Of a stretch of 64,000 bases of DNA, positions 52,138-59,984 are shown piece by piece. The stretch's first letter is position 1. The number at the start of each line of letters is the position of its first letter. The position numbers and the translations under genes are program-made. The notes beneath the pieces were generated by a model. It did no database searches, was not told the origin of the DNA, and worked only from the letters and a program-made list of their open reading frames with translations. This stretch comes from Cryobacterium arcticum (GTDB lineage Bacteria > Actinomycetota > Actinomycetes > Actinomycetales > Microbacteriaceae), in assembly GCF_001679725.1 (NCBI RefSeq), contig NZ_CP016282.1, forward strand, positions 2,666,001 to 2,730,000, given 5' to 3'.

Positions 52138-53909
52138 GCGGGTGCCACCTTTCCGGTTCGGGCATCCTGTCGGCGGGCGCTCTGACGCCCGCGACGGGTG
52201 TTCGGGCCGAGAACGGCCAGGCTGCGCCGGGTGGCGCGGCTCTCGTGCAGGGCAGCCACCACGAAGCTGCCGAGGATCAGGGTGTTGGTGACGTTCCAGG
52301 CGGTGGCCAGAGTGGGGGTGCCGATGCCGAGGTCACGCCAGACGCCCACGACCGAGGTCAGCAGCAGGAAGACGAAGAACAGAACCTGCGGGACCATGAA
52401 GTTGAACGGGGACGAGGCTTTCGACCGGTTGCCCGTCGCGCTCCAGTGCTGCTCCCGGCCGACCAGCACGTTCACCAGTGCGGCGACGTAGATGGGGAAC
52501 GACGCGGTGGCCAGCATCAGGGTCTCCCAACGGAACGACCCCATCGTGTAGAACGCCAGGAGCACCTGCATGAGGTAGAAACCGGCGTAGTAGACGACCC
52601 AGGTGACCACGGTGGTCGACAGGTTCATCGGGCGCAGGTCCAGGTAGATCTCGAGAGGGGGAACGAGCAGCAGCAACAGCGGCGCGATGCCGGTGAGGTA
52701 GAAGGATGCCGTGACCAGGTATTGCACACGCTGGTCGAAGGTGAGCCTGCTGCGCGGGCTCAGCGGGCTGCTGGTCAGCAGGATCTCGAACCCGCCCGTC
52801 GCCCAGCGCAGCTGCTGCTTCGTGTACGCCTCGACGGTGTCGGGCGCGTGGCCGGTGGCCAGCACCAGCGGGATGTAGATGGTCTTCCAGCCGCGCTCGT
52901 GCAGCTTGAGCGACGTCCAGACGTCTTCGGATTTGGAGTCGGTGTACATGCCGCCGATCTCGTCGATCGCCGACCGGCGGAAGATGACGTTGGTACCCAC
53001 GCAGAAGGCCGCGTTGAACCGGTTCCGGCCCGGCTGGATGAACCTGTAGAAGACGGCCTGCATGTAGCCGGCACCGCGAGAGATCACGTTGTGCAGGTTG
53101 CGGTAAGCCTGGGGGGTCTGCACGAAGGCCACACCGCCGTCGACGAAGAACGGCACCGTCTCGATCAGGAACGACGGCTCCGGCACGAAGTCGGCGTCGA
53201 AGATGACGAAGTACTCCGCCGAGCTGAGGCTGAGCGCGTGGTTGACGTTGCCGGCCTTGGCGCCGCTGGAGCTCAGCCGGCGCACGTAGCGGGCGCCGAG
53301 CCGGGCCGCGAGGTCGCGCACCTCGTCGGAGCGGCCGTCGTCGAGCACCCAGGTGAGGTGCGCGCCGTGCATGGCGACCGCCGCGGCGACGGTGTCCTTG
53401 ATCACGTCGAGGTCTTCACCGTAGGTGGTGATGAAGACGTCCACCGAGACCCGCCGGTCGTTCAGGTGCAGCGGCCACCGCTCCGGGCTGGCGTCCAGGG
53501 CGTCCCGCACGATGGTGCGGCGGTGGAAGAGCGTGGACTGGGCCTGGTGGAAGTTGAAATCACGTGGGTCGTGCGAGCCGGAGAGGATCGTCCACATCGA
53601 CAGCAGCGCCTGGAAGATCAGGATCGACTCGGCCAGAATGACCAGCGAGTAGGGCAGCCAGTCGCCGCGGCTGGCCGGGTTCAGCAGGAAGTTCGCGTAG
53701 GCCAGGATCCCGATCGTGGCGATGAGCACCAGCATCACCAACGACGGCGAGTGCACGTGACCGGGCGCCGCCGGGCGCGGCGACTCCACGTCGGGCCGGA
53801 TGTCGGGACGGCCGCGCTGCAACGGCGCGTCCGCCCGGGGGCGTATGGGCGCAGCAGGCTGTGCTTGCTGGAGCGCCGGCGCGGGCGGGCGGGGATCGAG
53901 GGCAGTCAT
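52134..53909 (-). CDS. Processive family 2 glycosyltransferase (cellulose/curdlan synthase-like)
   Basis: 591 aa. Two N-terminal helices (MLVLIATIGILAYANFLLNP; LVILAESILIFQALLSMW), a GT-A domain, then about five C-terminal helices. Catalytic pattern of BcsA-type enzymes: VDVFITTYGEDLDVIKDT, WVLDDGRSDEV, FDADFVPEP, SEDVWTSLKLHERGW in place of TED, and QQLRWATGGFEIL for QxxRW. No PilZ-like domain after the last helix. A Pro/Ala-rich cytoplasmic tail precedes helix 1. Partner genes (HlyD-like, GH81) favour beta-1,3-glucan over cellulose as product (inference). Start ATG 53909. Confidence 0.88.
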   Translation of the reverse strand: MTALDPRPPAPALQQAQPAAPIRPRADAPLQRGRPDIRPDVESPRPAAPGHVHSPSLVMLVLIATIGILAYANFLLNPASRGDWLPYSLVILAESILIFQALLSMWTILSGSHDPRDFNFHQAQSTLFHRRTIVRDALDASPERWPLHLNDRRVSVDVFITTYGEDLDVIKDTVAAAVAMHGAHLTWVLDDGRSDEVRDLAARLGARYVRRLSSSGAKAGNVNHALSLSSAEYFVIFDADFVPEPSFLIETVPFFVDGGVAFVQTPQAYRNLHNVISRGAGYMQAVFYRFIQPGRNRFNAAFCVGTNVIFRRSAIDEIGGMYTDSKSEDVWTSLKLHERGWKTIYIPLVLATGHAPDTVEAYTKQQLRWATGGFEILLTSSPLSPRSRLTFDQRVQYLVTASFYLTGIAPLLLLLVPPLEIYLDLRPMNLSTTVVTWVVYYAGFYLMQVLLAFYTMGSFRWETLMLATASFPIYVAALVNVLVGREQHWSATGNRSKASSPFNFMVPQVLFFVFLLLTSVVGVWRDLGIGTPTLATAWNVTNTLILGSFVVAALHESRATRRSLAVLGPNTRRGRQSARRQDARTGKVAPA

Positions 53910-54321
53910 CCGTCTCTCTTTTCGGGTGTGGGGGAAGACCAACCTCGCCCGTGCGCGCGGGCAACCGGGGCGTGCCGCGGCGGGGTGGCGCAGAGGTGCG
54001 CGCTGGCGAGGCTGTCGGCGTCATCGGCGGGATCCAGCTGGGTGAATGGATCGAGCGGATCGAGGGGGGGACGATCGGGATGCGGACAGGGGCGGTGCCG
54101 CGACGGTACGGCGGTGACTGCAGGGTTCGTGAGGATTCCTCAGTCATGGTGACGAATCACAACCATAAAACGACCACACAGGATCTGGCAAGCCCGCCCG
54201 GGGCATTCGGCGACGCCCGGCCACCGGCACGGCGGGGATCGCCGGATGGCCGGGCATTTCCGTAAGAGATTCGTAAGCGCGAGCCTGCCCGGCTCACAGG
54301 CTACGAATCTAAGCTGACCCC
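53910..54321. promoter_or_regulatory. 412 bp divergent intergenic region with promoter and operator-like signals
   Basis: For the glycosyltransferase operon (minus strand) I see TTGCCA (54191-54186), 18 bp, TATGGT (54167-54162), a near-consensus promoter that would give a leader of about 245 nt. The inverted repeat ATGGT...ACCAT and the short palindrome GAGGATTCCTC lie just downstream of it. For the molybdoenzyme (plus strand) a 9 bp inverted repeat AGATTCGTA/TACGAATCT (54267-54275 and 54302-54310) runs into its -10 box. The stretch 53945-54120 is GC-rich and shows no gene. Confidence 0.5.
54310..54315 (+). promoter_or_regulatory. Putative -10 box (TAAGCT) of the leaderless molybdoenzyme mRNA
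   Basis: TAAGCT-GACCCC-ATG(54322). The -10 shares its first T with the right arm of the AGATTCGTA inverted repeat, so a protein bound there would block polymerase. Confidence 0.5.
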
Positions 54322-55986
54322 ATGTCCAGCCCGCACGCGCCCACCCCTGTGCCGCCCTCCACAGGGGCGCCTGCGGCCCGCGCACGCCAGGGCGCCCTCG
54401 GCCCGGGTGGCCGGTGGTTGCCGCCCGTGGCCGGGCTTGCGGCCGTCGTGGCCGGTTTCGGGCTGGCGGAGTTCGCCGCCGCCCTGCTCGCCCCCGGCGC
54501 CAGTCCCGTGATCGTGGTGGGCTCGCTTCTCATCGACCTCGCACCGGCCTGGCTCAAAGAGCTGGTCATCAGCCTGTTCGGCACGGCAGACAAGGTCGTC
54601 CTGATCGTCTGCATCGCCGTGGTCGCCGTCGTGCTGGCCGCTCTGGCCGGGCTGCTCGAATACCGCCGGCCGCCGTTGGGCCGGTTCCTGGTGATCGCTG
54701 TGGGGCTGGTGGCGTTGGCCGCCGCCCTCACCCGTGCAGGAGCCGCACCGCTCGACGCCGTGCCGCCGGTGGTGGCCGCGGGTGTCGCCGCCACGCTGCT
54801 GACCATGCTCATCACCCGTCTGCACGCCAGCGAGGCGCCCGCCGCTGCCGCTGAAGCTGCGGCGGCAGCCACCGGCCGCCCGGCATCCGTCACCCCGGCG
54901 GCCGCGTCGCGCGCCGCCATGGACCGGCGCCGGTTCCTGGCCTACACGGGCGCCGGCGCCGGGATCGGCGTGATCTCGGCGATCGCCGGGCAGCTGATGA
55001 CCGCTGGCACCCGAGCCGCGGATGCCGCGCGGGCGCTGTTCACCCTGCCGACGGCGGCCGTGCCCGGCACGCCTGTTCCGGCAGGGGCGTCATTCGACAT
55101 CGACGGTCTCTCGCCGATCATCACCCCCAACGCGGACTTCTACCGCATCGACACCGCCCTGGCGGTGCCGCGCATCGACCCGTCCACCTGGACGCTGAAG
55201 ATCAGCGGCCTGGTCGAGAACGAGGTGCAGATCGACTTCGCCGAACTGCTGGCCCTGCCGCTGGAGGAGAGCACGACCACGCTCACCTGCGTATCGAACT
55301 ACGTGGGCGGCGACCTGATCGGCAACGCGGTCTGGCTCGGCTACCCGATCCGTGAGCTGCTCGCACGGGCCGCACCGCTCGCCGAGGCCGATATGGTGCT
55401 CTCCCGCAGCCAGGACGGCTGGACGGCAAGCACTCCGATCGAGGCTCTCACCGACGACCGCAACGCGATTCTCGCGGTGGGCATGAACGGCGACCCGCTT
55501 CCACTCGAGCACGGCTACCCGGTGCGGATGGTCGTGCCCGGTCTCTACGGGTACGTGTCGGCCACCAAGTGGGTCACCGAGCTCGTGGTGACCCGGTTCG
55601 ACAAGGAGACGGCCTACTGGACCAGCCGCGGCTGGTCGGAGAAGGGTCCGGTGAAGCTGTCCTCACGGGTCGACGTGCCCCGGGACAACGCGACAGTCTC
55701 CGCGGGGACCGTCACGGTCGCCGGGGTGGCGTGGAGCCAGCACGTGGGCATCTCGGCCGTGGACGTGCAGGTTGACGACGGCGACTGGAACGCGGCCACG
55801 CTGGCCGACGCGATCTCGGTGGACACCTGGCGCCAGTGGCGCTGGGACTGGCCGGCCACCGCGGGTTCGCACACCCTGCGGGTGCGCGCCACCGACACGA
55901 ACGGCGAGGTGCAGACCAGCAAGACCGCCGATGTGGTGCCGGACGGCGCCACCGGGTTGCACCAGATCAGCGTCTCGGTGTCCTGA
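54322..55986 (+). CDS. Membrane-bound sulfite-oxidase-type molybdopterin oxidoreductase
   Basis: 554 aa. Four or five N-terminal membrane helices (WLPPVAGLAAVVAGFGLAEF; VVLIVCIAVVAVVLAALAGL; FLVIAVGLVALAAALT), then MDRRRFLAYTGAGAGIGVIS, a Tat-like RR-containing helix, and the Mo-cofactor domain with the metal Cys in TTLTCVSNYVGGDLIGNA and VPGLYGYVSATKWVTEL. The C-terminal ~100 residues are the Ig-like dimerisation domain of the SUOX family (VTVAGVAWSQHVGISAVDVQ). Substrate unknown; sulfite or an S-oxide is likely. Start ATG 54322. Confidence 0.88.
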   Translation: MSSPHAPTPVPPSTGAPAARARQGALGPGGRWLPPVAGLAAVVAGFGLAEFAAALLAPGASPVIVVGSLLIDLAPAWLKELVISLFGTADKVVLIVCIAVVAVVLAALAGLLEYRRPPLGRFLVIAVGLVALAAALTRAGAAPLDAVPPVVAAGVAATLLTMLITRLHASEAPAAAAEAAAAATGRPASVTPAAASRAAMDRRRFLAYTGAGAGIGVISAIAGQLMTAGTRAADAARALFTLPTAAVPGTPVPAGASFDIDGLSPIITPNADFYRIDTALAVPRIDPSTWTLKISGLVENEVQIDFAELLALPLEESTTTLTCVSNYVGGDLIGNAVWLGYPIRELLARAAPLAEADMVLSRSQDGWTASTPIEALTDDRNAILAVGMNGDPLPLEHGYPVRMVVPGLYGYVSATKWVTELVVTRFDKETAYWTSRGWSEKGPVKLSSRVDVPRDNATVSAGTVTVAGVAWSQHVGISAVDVQVDDGDWNAATLADAISVDTWRQWRWDWPATAGSHTLRVRATDTNGEVQTSKTADVVPDGATGLHQISVSVS

Positions 55987-55988
55987 CG

Positions 55989-56381
55989 ATGAGCGCCCCC
56001 GATCGGCACCCCGAACCGGTGCTCAGCCCGGCCGATTTGGCCCACTTCGCCGGGCTGCTGCGGCAGCGCCGCGCCGAGCTGGAGGGTGAGCTGGCCCGGC
56101 AGGGTGCGAGCCTGGCCGATGTGCGCGCGGCACGCAGCGGGGCGGATGCCGACGACGAGCACGATCCGGAGGGCCCGACACTCTCAGACGAGTGGTCCCT
56201 GCGGGCCGGCGTGCACGCCGAACTGACCGTAGCCCTGGCCGCCATCGACGCGGCCCTCGCCCGCATCGACGACGGCAGCTATGGGACCTGCCTCCGCCGC
56301 GGCGAGCCGATCGGGCGGGAGCGCCTTCAGGCCCGCCCGGCCGCCGAACTGTGCATCGACTGCGCCCGGGAACAGAGCTGA
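55989..56381 (+). CDS. DksA/TraR-like protein with degenerate zinc finger
   Basis: 130 aa. Helical N-terminal region (DLAHFAGLLRQRRAELEGEL), acidic middle (ADADDEHDPEGPTLSDE), and the C-terminal DksA/TraR motif YGTCLRRGEPIGRERLQARP followed by CIDCAREQ. In the family the finger is CxxC...CxxC; here the second Cys of the first pair is Arg (CLRR), leaving three Cys. It may bind no zinc or bind it differently. Starts 2 bp after the molybdoenzyme stop, so it is cotranscribed. Function unknown. Confidence 0.82.
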   Translation: MSAPDRHPEPVLSPADLAHFAGLLRQRRAELEGELARQGASLADVRAARSGADADDEHDPEGPTLSDEWSLRAGVHAELTVALAAIDAALARIDDGSYGTCLRRGEPIGRERLQARPAAELCIDCAREQS

Positions 56382-56454
56382 CGGTCCCGGCACCGCCCCG
56401 AGAATCGCACTCCGACGCTGGCCGGACCGGCGCGAAGCGACTAAAACTTGAGGC

Positions 56455-56916
56455 ATGACCGTTCCGAACACGCCCGGCACCCGAGCAGAGCTGACCGCCC
56501 GGATCTCCGACTGGATGAACGCCTACGTGACGGCCTGGGCATCCAACGAACCCGAGGAGATCCGGGCGCTCTTCTCCGACGATGCCCGCTATCGCACCGA
56601 GCCCTACGCCGAGCCCTGGGTCGGGCCCGAGAAGATCGTCGACGGCTGGCTGCACCTCGCCGATGCTCCCGGCAGCTTCACCTTCGAGTGGCATCCACTG
56701 GCCGTGACCGACGAGGTCAGCGTGGTGCAGGGCACCACCCGATACGCGACCGGTCCGGTGTACAGCAACCTCTGGGTGATCCGTTTCGCACCGGACGGCC
56801 GCGCGAACGACTTCACCGAGTGGTGGATGGACCAGGCCCAGGACGCCGAAAACGAGACCGAAGTCGAGGCGCCCCCGACCGGCCCTGCCCTAGACCACAC
56901 GCCGCCCGGCCAATAG
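56455..56916 (+). CDS. NTF2-like/SnoaL-like fold protein
   Basis: 153 aa cone-fold protein: helix SDWMNAYVTAWASNEPEEIR, then ALFSDDARYRTEPYAEPWVG and strands FTFEWHPLAV, VVQGTTRYA, YSNLWVIRF, with FTEWWMDQ at the end of the fold. The last ~25 residues are acidic and Pro-rich. No catalytic residues can be assigned. It lies 55 bp upstream of the second molybdoenzyme. Function unknown; related folds are isomerases, hydratases or binding proteins. Confidence 0.8.
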   Translation: MTVPNTPGTRAELTARISDWMNAYVTAWASNEPEEIRALFSDDARYRTEPYAEPWVGPEKIVDGWLHLADAPGSFTFEWHPLAVTDEVSVVQGTTRYATGPVYSNLWVIRFAPDGRANDFTEWWMDQAQDAENETEVEAPPTGPALDHTPPGQ

Positions 56917-56971
56917 GCTGCCGACTACCACCTTCACGGACTACCACCGTCACGGACCGAAAGGAATCCCC

Positions 56972-57565
56972 ATGGGAATCGTCTCCCCCGGCTTCTTCGG
57001 TCGCCGCCGCCGCGACGATCCGGCGCTGCCGCCTGGCCAGTACCTCACCGAGAGCTTCCCGGTCCTCTCCGCCGGCCCCACCCCGCGCATCACACCGCAA
57101 GAGTGGGAGTTCACCATCACGACCGAGACGGGCCAGGTGCACCGGTGGAACTGGGAGCAGTTCCTCGCCCTCAAACAGGATGACGTGACCCACGACATCC
57201 ACTGCGTCACGAGCTGGTCCAAACTGGGCACCAGCTGGCGGGGCGTCTCGATCGACACACTCTTCGAATCCGTCGAATCCGACGCCGAGTTCACCATGGC
57301 GCACTCCTACGGCGGCTACACCACCAACGTTCCCCTCGACGATCTGCTGGGCGGCAAGGCCTGGATCGCCCACCAGTTCGACGGCGAGGACCTGGAGCCC
57401 GCCCACGGCGGCCCCGCCCGCCTGTTGGTGCCGCACCTGTACTTCTGGAAGAGCGCCAAGTGGGTGCGCGGACTGGAGCTGCTCCAGCAGGACGAGCCCG
57501 GTTTCTGGGAGAGCAACGGGTACCACATGTACGGCGACCCCTGGCAAGAACAGCGCTACTGGTGA
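56972..57565 (+). CDS. Sulfite oxidase-like molybdopterin oxidoreductase (short form)
   Basis: 197 aa, only the Mo-cofactor domain. The Mo-ligand Cys is in DIHCVTSWSKLGTSWRGVSI; HGGPARLLVPHLYFWKSAKW is the pterin-binding segment. No signal peptide, so cytoplasmic. Ribosome binding site AAAGGA before ATG 56972. Its stop overlaps the FNR-type reductase start (GTGA) and that gene overlaps the DUF6510 gene. I infer that this trio is a redox unit in which the flavin reductase feeds electrons to, or takes them from, the molybdenum centre. Confidence 0.92.
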   Translation: MGIVSPGFFGRRRRDDPALPPGQYLTESFPVLSAGPTPRITPQEWEFTITTETGQVHRWNWEQFLALKQDDVTHDIHCVTSWSKLGTSWRGVSIDTLFESVESDAEFTMAHSYGGYTTNVPLDDLLGGKAWIAHQFDGEDLEPAHGGPARLLVPHLYFWKSAKWVRGLELLQQDEPGFWESNGYHMYGDPWQEQRYW

Positions 57566-58314
57566 GAACCGGTTGGAATGTCGCGGAGGTGATCGAGGTG
57601 AGGCAGGAGACCGACACGGCGCGCACGCTGCGGCTGCGACTGCCCGGCCTCACCGGGCACCGGCCCGGCCAGCACGTGGACGTGCGTCTCACCGCCCCGG
57701 ATGGCTACACGGCGGTGCGCTCCTACTCGGTGGCGTCCGCGCTGCCGGGCGACGAGCTCGAGCTCACCGTGGAGGAACTCTCTGACGGCGAGGTCTCGCC
57801 GTACCTCGTGCACCAGGTGGCCGCCGGCGACCAGCTTGAGGTGCGCGGCCCCGTGGGCGGCTGGTTCGTCTGGAACCCCGCCGATCCCGCCCCGGTGCAG
57901 CTCATCGCCGGCGGCTCAGGGGTGGTGCCGCTGATGGCCATGATCCGGTCGCACGCGGCCGGCGCGACGGATGGCGCACCCGGGTTCGCCGCACCGTTCC
58001 GCCTGCTCTACTCGGTGCGCAGCCCCGCCTCGGCCTACTACGGCGCCGAACTCGACGACCTCGCCCGGTCGCCGCTGCTCACCGTGACCTGCGTGTACAC
58101 CCGCGAGGCTCCCGCCGGCAGCGGCACGAGGCCCCGCCGGCTGGATGCGCCGACCCTCCTCGACGCGATTCCGCCGGTCTCGGACACCCCGGCGTTCTTC
58201 GTCTGCGGAGCCACCGCCTTCGTCGAAACCGTGGCCGACTGGCTCGTGCAGGCCGGCTACCCGGCCGACCGGATCAAGACCGAACGTTACGGCGGCACCG
58301 GGATCACGCCGTGA
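57562..58314 (+). CDS. FAD-binding ferredoxin/NADPH reductase-like protein (FNR family)
   Basis: 250 aa. FAD site YTAVRSYSVASALPGDELEL, NAD(P) site QLIAGGSGVVPLMAMIRSHA and the C-terminal FVCGATAFVETVADWLVQAG. No ferredoxin domain is attached. GTG start 57562 overlaps the molybdoenzyme stop; stop overlaps the DUF6510 start. Electron partner of the short sulfite-oxidase-like protein (inference from coupling). Confidence 0.92.
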   Translation: MRTGWNVAEVIEVRQETDTARTLRLRLPGLTGHRPGQHVDVRLTAPDGYTAVRSYSVASALPGDELELTVEELSDGEVSPYLVHQVAAGDQLEVRGPVGGWFVWNPADPAPVQLIAGGSGVVPLMAMIRSHAAGATDGAPGFAAPFRLLYSVRSPASAYYGAELDDLARSPLLTVTCVYTREAPAGSGTRPRRLDAPTLLDAIPPVSDTPAFFVCGATAFVETVADWLVQAGYPADRIKTERYGGTGITP

Positions 58315-58664
58315 CCAGCGACGAGATCACCGGCCCAGTCCCGGACGGCGGAGCCCCGGACGGCCCAGCCCCAGACGGCGGAGCCCCAGACGGCGGAGCC
58401 CCGGACGGCGCGTACGTCGACGGCAACGCGGCCGCCGGCCCGCTGAGCGAGGTCTTCGTCGGCGACGTCACCAGCGCGGTGGGGCGGTGCGCGCACTGCG
58501 GACGTACGGCGGCGATGGCCACGGCGCGGTGCTACCCCCACTCGCACGGCCTGCTGCTGTGCTGCCCGGGTTGTTCGGGCATCCTGTTGCGGCTGGTGGA
58601 GACCGACGGGCAGCTGCGACTCGACCTGCATGGTGTCAGCTTCCTCACGCTCACGCGCCCCTAG
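58311..58664 (+). CDS. DUF6510-family zinc-ribbon protein
   Basis: 117 aa. The first ~35 residues are a GAPDG repeat (PDGGAPDGPAPDGGAPDGG), low complexity. The conserved part begins VDGNAAAGPLSEVFVGDVTS and contains CAHCGR and CCPGCSG, a four-Cys zinc ribbon, then LLRLVETDGQLRLDLHG. Third gene of the coupled molybdoenzyme-reductase trio (GTG 58311 overlaps the reductase stop). Function unknown. Confidence 0.82.
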   Translation: MTSDEITGPVPDGGAPDGPAPDGGAPDGGAPDGAYVDGNAAAGPLSEVFVGDVTSAVGRCAHCGRTAAMATARCYPHSHGLLLCCPGCSGILLRLVETDGQLRLDLHGVSFLTLTRP

Positions 58665-58762
58665 CGGCGAATGCGCAGATTGTCCGCCTAGGCTCGTCAC
58701 ACAGCCCTCGCACCCGGCTCCGGCCCGGCACCGTCCCGCGAGGCCCGACAAGTGGAGCGTGC

Positions 58763-59941
58763 ATGCAGGGCTCGGCCATCCTCGACGTGATCCTGGTGAT
58801 CCTTCTCGTCTCCAGCCTGGTGGCCGGGTACCGCAGCGGACTCATCGGCAGCATCAGCGGCATCCTGGGCCTGGTGGCCGGCGCCGTGGCCGCCTACTTC
58901 GTCGTGCCCCTCGTGCCCACCTGGGTGCCCGCCGCCGAGTGGCGCACGCCGGCGTCCATCGCCGCTGCGCTGGTGCTCGTGATCGTCGGGCTCACGGTCG
59001 GCGAGTCCATCGGGCTGGCCCTGCGCCGTCGCACGCCCCGCAAGCTGCGCGGCGTCGACAGGCTCTTCGGCGCCGTCATCGGCGTCGCCGCCGCTGCCGC
59101 GGTGATGTCGATGGTCGCCTTCAGCGTGGGCGCCCTCGGCATCCCGGTTCTCACTTCCGCCATCGCCTCCTCCGGCGTGGTGCGCACCATCGACTCGGTC
59201 ACACCGGATCCGGTCAAGAGCTTCCTCGCGCAACTGCGTTCCACCGTCGTCGACGACGGTCTGCCCCGCATCACGGACGCGTTCGGCGGGCAGAGCCCCA
59301 CCCTGCCGGAAGCCCAGCTGGACAACGCCGCCCTCGACACGGCGGCCCAGTCGGTGCTGCGCATCACGGGCAACGCGGTGGCCTGCGGGCAGAGCCAGTC
59401 CGGCTCCGGGTTCGTCGTCGCGCCCGAGCGCGTGCTCACCAATGCTCACGTCGTCGCCGGTGTCACCGAGGCCGTCGTCGAGGTACCGGGGGCGGGTGCG
59501 CTGACCGGTGAGATCGTCTACTTCGACCCGGTGGACGACCTGGCACTCATCAATGTGCCCGGACTCACCGCCGCTCCGCTGACCCTGCAGGGCAACCTCC
59601 CGGTGGACGCCGAGGCCGTCAGTCTCGGCTACCCGTTCGGCGGACCGTTCGACTCCGACCCGGCCCGGGTGATCTCGGTGGCCTCGGTGCTCGTCGCCGA
59701 CATCTACGGCCAGTCCCCCACTGAGCGCTCCGTGTACACCCTCGCCGCCGATGTGCAGCAGGGCGAATCGGGTGGGCCCCTGCTCAGCGACGGCGGCCAG
59801 GTGGCCGGCGTGATCTTCGCCAAGGCCGCCAACACCGCCAACGTGGGCTACGCCCTGGCGATGGACGAGGTCACCCCGGTCGTCGACCAGGCCGGCAGCC
59901 TGTCTGCCGCGGTCAGCTCCGGCGCCTGCATCCAGGGCTGA
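58763..59941 (+). CDS. MarP-like membrane serine protease (CvpA plus trypsin-like domains)
   Basis: 392 aa. Four N-terminal helices form a CvpA-like domain (LDVILVILLVSSLVAGYRSG). The extracytoplasmic protease has all three catalytic residues: His in VLTNAHVVAGV, Asp in YFDPVDDLALINV, Ser in VQQGESGGPLLS. A Cys in VACGQSQSGSG and one in the last residues (GACIQG) could form the redox-sensitive disulfide known from MarP of M. tuberculosis, which gives acid and oxidant resistance. Start ATG 58763 with AAGTGGAG upstream. Confidence 0.93.
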   Translation: MQGSAILDVILVILLVSSLVAGYRSGLIGSISGILGLVAGAVAAYFVVPLVPTWVPAAEWRTPASIAAALVLVIVGLTVGESIGLALRRRTPRKLRGVDRLFGAVIGVAAAAAVMSMVAFSVGALGIPVLTSAIASSGVVRTIDSVTPDPVKSFLAQLRSTVVDDGLPRITDAFGGQSPTLPEAQLDNAALDTAAQSVLRITGNAVACGQSQSGSGFVVAPERVLTNAHVVAGVTEAVVEVPGAGALTGEIVYFDPVDDLALINVPGLTAAPLTLQGNLPVDAEAVSLGYPFGGPFDSDPARVISVASVLVADIYGQSPTERSVYTLAADVQQGESGGPLLSDGGQVAGVIFAKAANTANVGYALAMDEVTPVVDQAGSLSAAVSSGACIQG

Positions 59942-59972
59942 ACCGGTCGGGCGCCGGGCGCGCAGGCGGGGG

Positions 59973-59978
59973 TATGGT
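59973..59978 (+). promoter_or_regulatory. Putative -10 box (TATGGT) of leaderless decarboxylase mRNA
   Basis: TATGGT-GACCGC-ATG(59985). Confidence 0.5.
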
Positions 59979-59984
59979 GACCGC

